NCBI GenBank assembly: GCA_963708425.1
Contig: OY970206.1
Coordinates: 2,604,001-2,668,000, forward strand
Direction: 5' to 3'
Length of the DNA stretch: 64,000 nt
Origin: JACMNW01 sp963708425
Lineage (GTDB): Bacteria; Pseudomonadota; Alphaproteobacteria; Rhodobacterales; Rhodobacteraceae
Every line of letters starts with the position of its first letter. Position 1 is the stretch's first letter. Below the pieces are notes generated by a model, which did not search any database, was not told the DNA's origin, and was given only the letters and a program-made list of their open reading frames with translations. Position numbers and translations under genes: made by a program. This document shows positions 48,712 to 57,086 of the stretch, piece after piece.

Positions 48712-50511
48712 ATGACCCAGCTTTCCCTCATCCGCAATTTCTCGATCGTGGCGCATATTGACCACGGTAAATCCACCCTCGCCGATCGGTTGATCCAATC
48801 AACCGGCACAGTCGCCGACCGCGACATGAAGGCGCAGATGCTGGACAGCATGGATATCGAACGCGAACGCGGTATCACCATCAAGGCCAACACTGTGCGC
48901 ATCGAATACAAGGCGCGCGACGGCCAAACCTATATCCTGAACCTGATCGACACCCCCGGCCATGTCGACTTCGCCTATGAAGTCTCGCGGTCGATGCGGG
49001 CCGTCGAAGGCTCGCTTCTGGTGGTGGATGCGTCGCAGGGGGTTGAGGCGCAAACGCTGGCCAACGTCTACCAAGCCCTCGATGCGGGCCACGAAATCGT
49101 GCCGGTGCTGAACAAGATTGACCTGCCCGCCGCCGAACCCGAACGCATCAAGCAGCAAATCGAAGACGTCATCGGCCTTGATGCATCCGATGCGCTGCTG
49201 ATCTCGGCCAAATCCGGCATCGGCATCCCCGACGTGCTGGAAGCCATCGTCCACCGCCTGCCTGCCCCCAAGGGCGACCGGGATGCGCCCTTGAAGGCCA
49301 TGCTGGTCGACAGCTGGTATGACGCCTACCTTGGCGTTGTGGTGATGATGCGGGTGATGGACGGCGTCGTGCGCAAGGGCGACCGCGTCAAGATGATCCA
49401 GTCGAATGCGGTTTACGGCATCGACAAGCTGGCGGTTCTGAAACCGCAGATGGTCGATATCGATGAGCTTGGCCCGGGCGAGATCGGCATTTTCACCGCC
49501 TCGATCAAGCAACTGCGCGATACCCGTGTCGGCGACACCATCACCCATGAAAAACGCCCCTGTGCCCAAGCGCTGCCCGGCTTCAAACCCGCGCAGCCCG
49601 TCGTGTTCTGCGGCCTGTTTCCGGTCGATGCCGCCGACTTTGAGAACCTGCGCGAGGCGATTGATAAACTGGCGCTGAACGATGCGTCGTTTTCCTCGGA
49701 AATGGAAACTTCTGCGGCCTTGGGTTTCGGCTTTCGCTGCGGCTTCCTCGGCCTTTTGCACCTCGAAGTGATCCGCGACCGGTTGGAGCGTGAATATGAC
49801 CTCGACCTGATCACCACCGCCCCCTCGGTCGTGTTCCACCTGCACATGAAAGACGGCGAGGTGCGCGATCTGCACAACCCCGCCGACATGCCCGACCTGA
49901 CCTATGTTGACCATATCGACGAGCCGCGCATCAAAGCCACCATCCTTGTGCCCGACGAATACCTTGGCGATATCCTGAAGCTGTGCCAAGACCGCCGCGG
50001 CATCCAGCTTGACCTGTCCTACGCCGGTTCCCGCGCGATGGTGGTCTACGACCTGCCGCTGGCCGAAGTGGTGTTCGATTTCTACGACCGCCTGAAATCG
50101 GTGACCAAAGGCTATGCGTCGTTCGATTATACCATCAGCGAATACCGCGAAGATTACCTCGTGAAAATGTCGATCCTCGTGAACGACGAACCCGTCGATG
50201 CCCTGTCAATGATGGTCCACCGCGACCGTGCCGAGGCCCGTGGCAGGGCGATGGTCGAAAAGCTGAAAGACCTGATCCCCCGCCACATGTTCAAAATCCC
50301 GATTCAGGCGGCGATTGGCGGGCGGGTGATCGCGCGGGAGACGTTGTCTGCCATGCGCAAGGACGTGACCGCGAAGTGCTACGGCGGCGATGCGACCCGG
50401 AAGAAGAAGCTGCTGGAAAAGCAGAAGGCCGGAAAGAAGAAGATGCGCCAGTTCGGGAAAGTGGAGATCCCGCAGGAAGCGTTCATCGCGGCGTTGAAGA
50501 TGGATGGGTGA
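48712..50511 (+). CDS. lepA: Elongation factor 4 (LepA)
   Basis: A ribosome-associated GTPase of 599 residues, implicated in translation under stress and in back-translocation or initiation fidelity. The G1 loop is VAHIDHGKSTLADRLIQSTG, G3 DTPGHVDF, and G4 NKIDLP. EF4-specific features are the C-terminal domain with RRGIQLDLSYAGSRAMVVYD and the basic tail TRKKKLLEKQKAGKKKMRQF. The ATG at 48712 fits the usual length; the open frame continues upstream to 48460. A GC-rich hairpin follows the stop. Confidence 0.97.
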   Translation: MTQLSLIRNFSIVAHIDHGKSTLADRLIQSTGTVADRDMKAQMLDSMDIERERGITIKANTVRIEYKARDGQTYILNLIDTPGHVDFAYEVSRSMRAVEGSLLVVDASQGVEAQTLANVYQALDAGHEIVPVLNKIDLPAAEPERIKQQIEDVIGLDASDALLISAKSGIGIPDVLEAIVHRLPAPKGDRDAPLKAMLVDSWYDAYLGVVVMMRVMDGVVRKGDRVKMIQSNAVYGIDKLAVLKPQMVDIDELGPGEIGIFTASIKQLRDTRVGDTITHEKRPCAQALPGFKPAQPVVFCGLFPVDAADFENLREAIDKLALNDASFSSEMETSAALGFGFRCGFLGLLHLEVIRDRLEREYDLDLITTAPSVVFHLHMKDGEVRDLHNPADMPDLTYVDHIDEPRIKATILVPDEYLGDILKLCQDRRGIQLDLSYAGSRAMVVYDLPLAEVVFDFYDRLKSVTKGYASFDYTISEYREDYLVKMSILVNDEPVDALSMMVHRDRAEARGRAMVEKLKDLIPRHMFKIPIQAAIGGRVIARETLSAMRKDVTAKCYGGDATRKKKLLEKQKAGKKKMRQFGKVEIPQEAFIAALKMDG

Positions 50512-50518
50512 GACGTGG

Positions 50519-50536
50519 CCCCGGCTTTAGCCGGGG
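50519..50536 (+). terminator. GC hairpin after lepA
   Basis: CCCCGGC (50519-50525), loop TTTA, GCCGGGG (50530-50536). It lies 7 bp past the lepA stop, directly before a long palindrome. No T-tract follows, so termination efficiency is uncertain. Confidence 0.55.
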
Positions 50537-50537
50537 A

Positions 50538-50562
50538 GAAAACGGTCCAGTGGACCGTTTTC
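50538..50562. repeat. 25-bp perfect palindrome flanking an orphan gene (left copy)
   Basis: Arms GAAAACGGTCCA and TGGACCGTTTTC around one G. The copy at 51854-51878 has the same arms with a central C, so it is the same unit in the other orientation. Together they bracket the A/T-rich gene at 50588. It belongs to the TCCA-x-TGGA family with 1406-1428. Confidence 0.8.
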
Positions 50563-50587
50563 AGTGCGGGCCTGAGAGGGGTAAAGC

Positions 50588-51697
50588 TTGACCGTATGTG
50601 CTTACTGGAATGCTGGAGCGCCTTTTATGCTTTCGGACTGCATAGTTAGCAGACGAAAGGGCCAAACATATCAAGAGACATTGAGACCGGACAATGTTGA
50701 GAAACTTGATCTTAGCAAAGGCTACTATCCTGCAACTCTATTTTCAAAAAGTGCACTTCTAGATCCGTCCACTATTGTAGGATTTGCGGGCGACGGTAAA
50801 AAAATCGAATATGTTATTGATGGACTTAAAGCATGTTATGCCGACCGCCCAGATTTCATGCGCCCGATGGAGTTTGTAGGTGCCCAAATTGATCAAGCTA
50901 ATAGATCACCTATTCCCGGGCATGTTGATGGTATTGGTGCGACTATTCACACCCAAGTTGATCAGTTCGGAATGAACTATTTTTGCAGCACAAATTCTTG
51001 CAAATCTTTAAAGTCTGAATTGTTTGGTGAGATGTTTGCTGTTGGTTCCGGCGCTGAAAGCGTCGTGAGTATGTTCAATGGCTTTTCAAGTTTTCAAGAT
51101 GCAAATTTCGTGTCAGATTCAATAAAAATCCTAACGGAATTGAACTATGGGCTTATAGGTGCTTTGAATGGTGATCATTTATTTCCTAAGTACGGGCCTA
51201 ACCCGGTTCAAACATGGGGCGGATACTTCCAAGGTTGGTGGTTTGACTGGAAAACGCAAGAATGGTTAACTACTCCTTCGTGGTTGCATTGCGCGATAGT
51301 GGTAGAAGCTAAAGAGCCAAATCAGATAGCGTTACATCCAAAAATTGTCATTTATCAACCGGGTTCTCTAGCACACAATGCGGGTCTTGTATGCATTCTG
51401 AATTATGTAGATGAGAAAACGCATTTTCTGGAGTGGCAAATCAAAAGCTGGCTCGATTTAAAAAACAACTTCACTAGTTGGTCACATTTTATTCCTGACA
51501 GAGTGACAGTTACAGTTGTTTATAAGGGATTGAAAAGAGACTACATGAGTCATAGGACTTTAAATTCCACTCAAATGGACCAGTTCAAGTTTGGGCTTGA
51601 GGGCGGATTAAACCTCGATATTGATGGGGGATTGTTGAGGGATTTAACGCAAGAAGCGATCATGAGCGCGCGAAAACTGGAAGAAAATTCTTCGTAG
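50588..51697 (+). CDS. Orphan Ntn-hydrolase-like (proteasome/HslV-like) protein, acquired
   Basis: A 369-residue protein. After Met removal it would start with Thr (MTVCAYWNAGAPFMLSDCIV), the usual nucleophile of proteasome-type Ntn hydrolases. The aspartate at position 16 (counting from Thr) and TLFSKSALLDPSTIVGFAGD, a strand-turn like HslV's V-I-A-G-F-A-G, support the fold. The lysine expected before L-F is not clearly present (A-T-L-F), so activity is in doubt. The remaining 250 residues are unfamiliar. The start is TTG at 50588, with GAGGGG upstream. Codon use is much more A/T-rich than in lepA. It is isolated, flanked by matching palindromes, and presumably transferred. The function is unknown. 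Confidence 0.6.
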   Translation: MTVCAYWNAGAPFMLSDCIVSRRKGQTYQETLRPDNVEKLDLSKGYYPATLFSKSALLDPSTIVGFAGDGKKIEYVIDGLKACYADRPDFMRPMEFVGAQIDQANRSPIPGHVDGIGATIHTQVDQFGMNYFCSTNSCKSLKSELFGEMFAVGSGAESVVSMFNGFSSFQDANFVSDSIKILTELNYGLIGALNGDHLFPKYGPNPVQTWGGYFQGWWFDWKTQEWLTTPSWLHCAIVVEAKEPNQIALHPKIVIYQPGSLAHNAGLVCILNYVDEKTHFLEWQIKSWLDLKNNFTSWSHFIPDRVTVTVVYKGLKRDYMSHRTLNSTQMDQFKFGLEGGLNLDIDGGLLRDLTQEAIMSARKLEENSS

Positions 51698-51786
51698 AAA
51701 GTGTAGGGTCGGCCAAACCCCAAAAAAAATTCAGAAGTTGCATCTGACGCATCGGCGATCGGTTTCCCCCACTCTAAACCCCTTCC

Positions 51787-51807
51787 GCCCGGTCCCTATG
51801 ACCGGGC
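51787..51807. repeat. Short hairpin GCCCGGTC/GACCGGGC
   Basis: Eight-base arms around CCTAT. It is the first of three hairpin units in the 517-bp gap downstream of the orphan gene. The rest of 51698-52214 is GC-rich and without a gene I can support. Confidence 0.6.
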
Positions 51808-51853
51808 AGCGCCCGATCTCCCGGCCCCGCGCGGGGCGCAGGGCGTTCGACAG

Positions 51854-51878
51854 GAAAACGGTCCACTGGACCGTTTTC
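51854..51878. repeat. 25-bp perfect palindrome flanking an orphan gene (right copy)
   Basis: Arms GAAAACGGTCCA and TGGACCGTTTTC around one C, matching 50538-50562 in reverse orientation. It lies about 155 bp after the stop of the Ntn-hydrolase-like gene. Confidence 0.8.
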
Positions 51879-51959
51879 TGATCCGCCTCACCCCCCACGG
51901 GGCGGGCGCTTCGCTTCCACCCCTCGGTTCGGGCGCTGCCCTCGGTTGTGATAATCCCA

Positions 51960-52014
51960 GTAGGTCGGGCTTCAGCCCGACTCTGCCACTCTGTCGGGCT
52001 GAAGCCCGACCTAC
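51960..52014. repeat. 22-bp perfect inverted repeat with an 11-base spacer (REP-like)
   Basis: The left arm (51960-51981) begins GTAGGTCGGGCTTCAG and the right arm (51993-52014) ends CTGAAGCCCGACCTAC. The match is perfect over 22 bases. Each arm is itself self-complementary around CTTCAG. The outer sequence matches the 18-bp repeats at 14785 and 24884, so this is a fuller member of the same dispersed family. Confidence 0.75.
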
Positions 52015-52214
52015 GGTCACTTGCGATCTAGGTGCGGCTCTCTGCCAAAGCACAAGACCACACAGGGTGCGCACCGAAATGCGCACCCTATGCTGCGTGG
52101 GGTTACAGGCAACGTAATCCCGCACTACGCCCCCGGCGTGCCGTTCCGTCCGTCAAATACCGGATGGATCAATCGCACAGGGGTATTCGGCGCAGAGCGC
52201 GGCCGAATGTCGTG

Positions 52215-52358
52215 TCAGAACAACCCGTCGCCGCCCTGATCCTGCTCGATCGCTTCATCGGCGACCACGGCAGCGCCGCCGCCGATCAGCAAGGGCGCGC
52301 AGCCAGACAGGGCCACCGCCGTTACCAGTGCCAACATGGCCAAGAATTTCTTCTGCAT
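52215..52358 (-). CDS. Small lipoprotein
   Basis: A 47-residue protein. MQKKFLAMLALVTAVALSGC is a lipoprotein signal with lipobox L-S-G-C. The mature part, C-A-P-L-L-I-G-G-G-A-A-V-V-A-D-E-A-I-E, is small and glycine/alanine-rich, ending Q-D-Q-G-G-D-G-L-F. It may share ancestry with the entericidin-like gene next to it, which lies 29 bp upstream on the same strand. Function unknown. Confidence 0.65.
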   Translation of the reverse strand: MQKKFLAMLALVTAVALSGCAPLLIGGGAAVVADEAIEQDQGGDGLF

Positions 52359-52387
52359 CGCTAACCCTTCCAATGGTCGACCGCCGG

Positions 52388-52528
52388 TCACATCCCCGAC
52401 TGAGTTTCTTGTGCTTCCTCGGTAATCACTTCCCCGACCGTTTCAAGATCGCGGCCCGCGCCTTCGACAGTTTCGCAGGCGGACAGGACCATGAGGGCCA
52501 GCAGCGGCAACAGCGTGAGGTATCTCAT
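52388..52528 (-). CDS. Entericidin-like lipoprotein
   Basis: A 46-residue lipoprotein: MRYLTLLPLLALMVLSAC then E-T-V-E-G-A-G-R-D-L-E-T-V-G-E-V-I. The mature start C-x-T-V-E-G-A-G-x-D matches the entericidin A/B pattern. In E. coli these form a small antidote/toxin pair linked to stationary-phase lysis. In alphaproteobacteria such proteins are common and their role is less clear. It is too short for many gene finders. Confidence 0.8.
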   Translation of the reverse strand: MRYLTLLPLLALMVLSACETVEGAGRDLETVGEVITEEAQETQSGM

Positions 52529-52736
52529 CGGATCAGTCCTTCCAAGGTTTCAGGGTGTCAACTCGTCAGCCGCCAAATCGTTCCCTTCCCCCCCAAAAAC
52601 GGCGCGGCAAGCGGTGGGGTGGTGGCCCGGAACTCAGCCGACGCCTGTCTGCACGGGGGGTGTACAGGGAGTGTACGGCTGGCAGACCGCCATTCCCGTT
52701 AACCATGCCTTAACCAAACCCGGTCAGACTACGGCA

Positions 52737-53024
52737 ATGAAGCGCCTCATTCCTCTGATTTTCCTCGCCGCCTGCGGTGCCCAGCCAACCCCCATGATGA
52801 TGGGGGCAGAGCGGCTGGAGGCGACTCGAAATGGCCGCCAATACGTTGTATTCAAAAAGGAAAAGACAGTGGAAATCATCCGCTTGGGCTACGCCACACG
52901 CGGCGAACACCAAGGCATCCGCGAAGACATGATCGCGTTAATTCCCGAAGTTACGGGTTGCAAACTGGTCGAAACCACCCTGCAAGGCGACTCTGGCGAA
53001 ATGCGGGGCAAAATCAGCTGTTAG
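52737..53024 (+). CDS. Small hypothetical lipoprotein
   Basis: A 95-residue protein beginning MKRLIPLIFLAACGAQPTPM, a short lipoprotein signal with lipobox L-A-A-C. The mature part (YVVFKKEKTVEIIRLGYATR and LIPEVTGCKLVETTLQGDSG) looks like a small beta-rich domain with two cysteines, and the second sits at the very C-terminus. The family is not recognised. Its 3' end overlaps the next gene on the opposite strand by 11 bp. Confidence 0.65.
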   Translation: MKRLIPLIFLAACGAQPTPMMMGAERLEATRNGRQYVVFKKEKTVEIIRLGYATRGEHQGIREDMIALIPEVTGCKLVETTLQGDSGEMRGKISC

Positions 53025-53205
53025 TTGGCCCCTTGTAGACCAACTCCCAAAACGCCCAAACCCCTGCTGCGCCAAACAAAACCGCCCAGCCGGGGCTGTT
53101 GAAATACAGCTCAACCGCGCCCCAACAGATCGGGAAAAGCGCTGTCGCCCAGCGTCGCCAAGCGGGGGCAAAGAACGGGTGATTGGCATCCAGCAGCTTC
53201 TTCAT
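53014..53205 (-). CDS. Small aromatic-rich membrane protein
   Basis: A 63-residue protein, MKKLLDANHPFFAPAWRRWA then FPICWGAVELYFNSPGWAVL and FGAAGVWAFWELVYKG, with two likely membrane helices rich in tryptophan. I recall near-identical layouts among Rhodobacterales proteins of unknown function. Host-like codons and a good ATG support it. Confidence 0.7.
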   Translation of the reverse strand: MKKLLDANHPFFAPAWRRWATALFPICWGAVELYFNSPGWAVLFGAAGVWAFWELVYKGPTNS

Positions 53206-53249
53206 TTGTGGGCTTTCTTGGCTAACTTTGCCGTATCCATAGCACGGGA

Positions 53250-54044
53250 TCAGCCCTTCAGCATCAGCATATCATAGGCCGCGCCAAGCCGTTCCGACGT
53301 GAAGGAATGCTTGCCATTGAACAGGCAAAGATCAAGCCGCTTGCCGGTCGAATTTGCGGCATGCGAACAGGTAAGGTCGGTCGTCGAATAGGCATCGCTC
53401 GCTGTAAAACCCTTATCGTTCATATACATGGAAAGAACCTCGATCAGATCACCCTGCCGGGTATTGCCAATGGCGCGGCCCTCCATCGGCACGGTGGTAT
53501 CCGCCGTGCCATGCACGTGAACAATGTTTTGCGCCGCCGCAGGACATGTGGCGGGCGGGCCTTTCCAGAACGTGCCGGAATAGGGAATGTAGCCCGCATA
53601 AGCATCACCACGTTCGCAAATCACGTTCCAAACGAACATGCCGCCAGCCGAAAAACCGGTCACCACAACGCGGGCTGGATCGACGCCAAACTGCTGCGCC
53701 GCGTCGGCAATCACCGCATCCAGATAGGCCATTTCATCGCGCGGCGAGGTGCTGTCGCCCGGCGCATTCGGGATCGCCCAATCATCTGCGCCCGCTTCGA
53801 TAGCTATCAGCGCAACCCCACGATCAGATGCCAATTTTAGCAGCGACGTGTTCTTCATCGTGCCCGCCGCCGACCCCTGATAACCATGCGCAAACACAAT
53901 GGCACCAATGGGTTGCGCGGCATTTTCTGGCAGGCTGATCCGATATGTGCCGTCGGGGATCACGCAGTCCGACGTCGCCCCGCAAGCAAAGGCTGACAAA
54001 GGGACAAAGGCGAAAAAAACAGTCAAAACGAAGCGCAAGATCAT
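53250..54044 (-). CDS. Secreted PHB-depolymerase/LpqC-family esterase
   Basis: A 264-residue alpha/beta-hydrolase with a signal peptide (RFVLTVFFAFVPLSAFACGA). The nucleophile elbow is VVTGFSAGGMFVWNVICERG (G-F-S-A-G), and the catalytic histidine is probably in NGKHSFTSE near the C-terminus. The H-G-T-A-D-T-T segment (NIVHVHGTADTTVPMEGRAI) supplies the aspartate. Cysteines at the start and middle suggest disulfides. It is related to secreted poly-3-hydroxybutyrate depolymerases and feruloyl esterases, and the real substrate is unknown. Confidence 0.88.
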   Translation of the reverse strand: MILRFVLTVFFAFVPLSAFACGATSDCVIPDGTYRISLPENAAQPIGAIVFAHGYQGSAAGTMKNTSLLKLASDRGVALIAIEAGADDWAIPNAPGDSTSPRDEMAYLDAVIADAAQQFGVDPARVVVTGFSAGGMFVWNVICERGDAYAGYIPYSGTFWKGPPATCPAAAQNIVHVHGTADTTVPMEGRAIGNTRQGDLIEVLSMYMNDKGFTASDAYSTTDLTCSHAANSTGKRLDLCLFNGKHSFTSERLGAAYDMLMLKG

Positions 54045-54162
54045 AATATGCTCCTGAATTCGGCCACGCGTGGTTTGGCATAGATTAGCAATAAGTCGTC
54101 AAGTCACCGAGCAAAGTTGAATGACAATTTCGTGTTATGAGACAAGGCCAGTTGCCCGCCGA

Positions 54163-56343
54163 TTACCGCCCCCGCCGTGATTTTCCGCCGCGCATTCCGG
54201 CCCGGCCTCCGGTGCTGCGACCAGCTGATTTTGTTGCCAGTTCAACCGCTTCCTCAACTTCCGACTGCCGCGCCAATGGGTCGTCAGAGATAGCGAGTTC
54301 CACCGCCTCCAGCCGTCGCACTTCATCGCGCAGGCGGGCAGCCTCTTCAAACTCAAGGTTTTCGGCAGCCTTGCGCATGGTGATCCGCAGGGCATCAAGG
54401 TGTGCCGCAAGGTTTGGCCCGATCATCGGCTGATCGACCTTGGCGGTAATCCGGGCCTGATCGGTATCGCCTTTCCACAGGCCTGCCAGCACGTCTTCGA
54501 CGTTTTTCTTGACAGTAGTCGGCGTTATGCCGTGCAGGGTGTTGTAGGCAATCTGCTTGTCCCGCCGCCGGTTCGTCTCGCCGATGGCGCGTTCCATCGA
54601 GCCGGTAATGCGATCTGCATACATGATCACCCGGCCATCGGCATTGCGCGCGGCCCGACCTGTAGTCTGGATCAGCGAAGTTTCAGAGCGCAGGAAGCCT
54701 TCTTTGTCAGCGTCCAGAATGGCGACCAGCCCGCATTCGGGAATATCCAAGCCTTCGCGCAGAAGGTTGATGCCGACCAGCACGTCAAACGCACCAAGCC
54801 GCAAATCCCGAAGGATTTCAATGCGTTCAAGCGTGTCGATGTCCGAATGCATATAGCGAATGCGGATGCCCTGTTCGTGGTAATATTCGGTCAGGTCTTC
54901 GGCCATGCGTTTGGTCAGGGTCGTTACGAGCACGCGCAGGCCTTGCTTCGCGACGCGGCGAATTTCATCCAGCAGATCGTCAACCTGCATCTCGACAGGC
55001 CGAATTTCGATGATCGGGTCAACAAGACCGGTAGGGCGGATGACCTGTTCGGTGAAAACGCCGCCGGTCTGCTCCATCTCCCATGCCGCGGGCGTGGCGG
55101 AGACGAACACGGTTTGCGGGCGCATCGCATCCCATTCTTCGAACTTCAGCGGGCGGTTATCCATGCACGAGGGCAGTCGAAAGCCGTGTTCGGCAAGGGT
55201 GAACTTGCGCCGATAGTCGCCTTTGTACATGCCACCGATCTGCGGCACGGAAACATGCGACTCGTCTGCGAAAACAATGGCATGGTCGGGAATAAATTCG
55301 AACAGCGTCGGCGGTGGTTCGCCCGGTGCGCGGCCTGTCAGATAACGGGAATAATTCTCAATCCCGGCGCAAACTCCAGTGGCTTCCAGCATTTCGATAT
55401 CGAAGGCGCAGCGTTGTTCCAGCCGCTGCGCCTCTAGCAGTTTGCCTTCGGATACCAGTTGATCAAGCCGCATCCGCAGTTCTTTTTTGATGCCGATTAT
55501 CGCCTGCTGCATGGTCGGGCGCGGGGTGACATAGTGGGAATTGGCATAGATGCGAATTTGCGGGAAGTGGTCAGTTTTCGCGCCGGTCAGCGGGTCAAAT
55601 TCGGTGATGGATTCCAGTTCCTCGCCGAAGAAGGAAAAGCGCCATGCCCGGTCTTCAAGGTGAGCAGGCCACACCTCCAGGCTATCGCCGCGCACTCGAA
55701 ATGATCCGCGTTGAAAGGCTTGGTCATTACGCCGAAATGCCTGCGCGACCAGTTCCGACATGATGCTGCGCAGATCGTAGTTTTTGCCAACTTCCAGATC
55801 CTGCGTCATGGCGGAATAGGTTTCAACCGACCCGATACCATAGATGCAGGACACCGACGCCACGATGATTACATCATCACGTTCCAGCAGCGCGCGGGTG
55901 GCCGAATGGCGCATCCGGTCGATCTGTTCGTTGATCTGGGATTCTTTTTCTATGTAGGTGTCAGACCGGGCGACATAGGCTTCGGGCTGGTAATAGTCGT
56001 AGTAGGACACAAAGTATTCGACGGCGTTTTCGGGGAAGAAGCCTTTGAATTCGCCGTATAATTGTGCGGCCAGCGTTTTGTTGGGGGCAAGGATGATCGC
56101 CGGGCGCTGAGTTTGTTCGATGATCTTGGCCATCGTGAAGGTTTTGCCAGTGCCGGTGGCACCCAGTAGAACTTGGTTGTGCTCGCCCGCATCAATGCCT
56201 AAGGCCAATTCGGCAATTGCGGTGGGCTGATCGCCCGCTGGCTCGAACGGGGTGGACAGGATGAAGCGCCGCCCGCCTTCCAATTTGGGGCGGGTCAACA
56301 CGTCGGGGCGAAGCACGGGGGCGTTGGTATTGTTGTGGGGCAT
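54163..56343 (-). CDS. uvrB: Excinuclease ABC subunit B
   Basis: The damage-verifying helicase-like subunit of nucleotide excision repair. At 726 residues it carries Walker A LLGATGTGKTFTMAKIIEQT, the damage-sensing beta-hairpin region YFVSYYDYYQPEAYVARSDT, DESH box in IVFADESHVSVPQIGGMYKG, motif VI LIQTTGRAARNADGRVIMYA, and the C-terminal UVR domain (RKAAENLEFEEAARLRDEVR). The start at 56343 (MPHNNTNAPVLRPD) is preferred over the frame opening at 56421. It is transcribed alone and has host-like composition. Confidence 0.97.
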   Translation of the reverse strand: MPHNNTNAPVLRPDVLTRPKLEGGRRFILSTPFEPAGDQPTAIAELALGIDAGEHNQVLLGATGTGKTFTMAKIIEQTQRPAIILAPNKTLAAQLYGEFKGFFPENAVEYFVSYYDYYQPEAYVARSDTYIEKESQINEQIDRMRHSATRALLERDDVIIVASVSCIYGIGSVETYSAMTQDLEVGKNYDLRSIMSELVAQAFRRNDQAFQRGSFRVRGDSLEVWPAHLEDRAWRFSFFGEELESITEFDPLTGAKTDHFPQIRIYANSHYVTPRPTMQQAIIGIKKELRMRLDQLVSEGKLLEAQRLEQRCAFDIEMLEATGVCAGIENYSRYLTGRAPGEPPPTLFEFIPDHAIVFADESHVSVPQIGGMYKGDYRRKFTLAEHGFRLPSCMDNRPLKFEEWDAMRPQTVFVSATPAAWEMEQTGGVFTEQVIRPTGLVDPIIEIRPVEMQVDDLLDEIRRVAKQGLRVLVTTLTKRMAEDLTEYYHEQGIRIRYMHSDIDTLERIEILRDLRLGAFDVLVGINLLREGLDIPECGLVAILDADKEGFLRSETSLIQTTGRAARNADGRVIMYADRITGSMERAIGETNRRRDKQIAYNTLHGITPTTVKKNVEDVLAGLWKGDTDQARITAKVDQPMIGPNLAAHLDALRITMRKAAENLEFEEAARLRDEVRRLEAVELAISDDPLARQSEVEEAVELATKSAGRSTGGRAGMRGGKSRRGR

Positions 56344-56662
56344 GGTTGATTCCCTGTTGCTCAACAGATTTGATCTGTTTTTGTTCTGGTTCAAGGGGCA
56401 AAGCCATGTTCTGTTAACCAAGCTTAAGCGAGGGTTGAAATATGTGGTTCAACTTTAACGAAAATGTCGAATAGTCACTCATGTAATGGTTGAGTTCCGG
56501 CTTTGTTCAGTGCAGATTGGCGATGCAAGCAGCCTTAACGCTGTCGGCTGGCCGCACCACACCACCCACCCCACACCCCAGTAGCCAGTCGACAGCACCT
56601 TGCACCTTGCGCAGCGCGCCAGATTTCGGAATAAACGGGCATCCGTTGTCAGAGGTGCCTTG

Positions 56663-56974
56663 ATGCGTGCAAAAATCTACCAACCGGCCAGAACCGCGAT
56701 GCAATCGGGCACGGCCAAGACCAATGGCTGGGTGCTTGAATTTGCACCGTCTGCCGCGCGCGAAGTTGACCCGTTGATGGGGTGGACATCGTCGGGCGAT
56801 ATGGACAGCCAGGTTCGGCTGCGCTTTGACAGCCTTGATGCCGCGCAAACCTACGCGGCGGCACATGGGATTGACGCAGATGTGCAGCAACCCCAGGGGC
56901 GCAAACACACGATCCGGCCACGCGGCTATGGCGAAAACTTTGCAACAGATCGCAAAGTTGCCTGGACACATTAG
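56663..56974 (+). CDS. NDUFS4-like NADH dehydrogenase (complex I) accessory subunit
   Basis: A 103-residue protein of the ETC complex I subunit conserved region (mitochondrial NDUFS4, 18 kDa) found in alphaproteobacteria. It starts MRAKIYQPARTAMQSGTAKT and continues N-G-W-V-L-E-F-A-P-S-A-A-R-E-V-D-P-L-M-G-W, with a late YAAAHGIDADVQQPQGRKHT. All of these match the conserved core, including W and the G-W-x-S-S-x-D segment. I start at 56663, with an in-frame open stretch to 56600. Its presence is a good alphaproteobacterial marker. Other nuo genes are not in the window. Confidence 0.92.
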   Translation: MRAKIYQPARTAMQSGTAKTNGWVLEFAPSAAREVDPLMGWTSSGDMDSQVRLRFDSLDAAQTYAAAHGIDADVQQPQGRKHTIRPRGYGENFATDRKVAWTH

Positions 56975-57086
56975 TGCCTTAAATCCGTGATGCAACCTGC
57001 CGGGTTCGACCACTTGGGCCTAGTTCAGCAGTTGTTTTGATCGGTGCAAGTTCACCGCGCGCCTTATGTTTATGAAAGAGATCATC

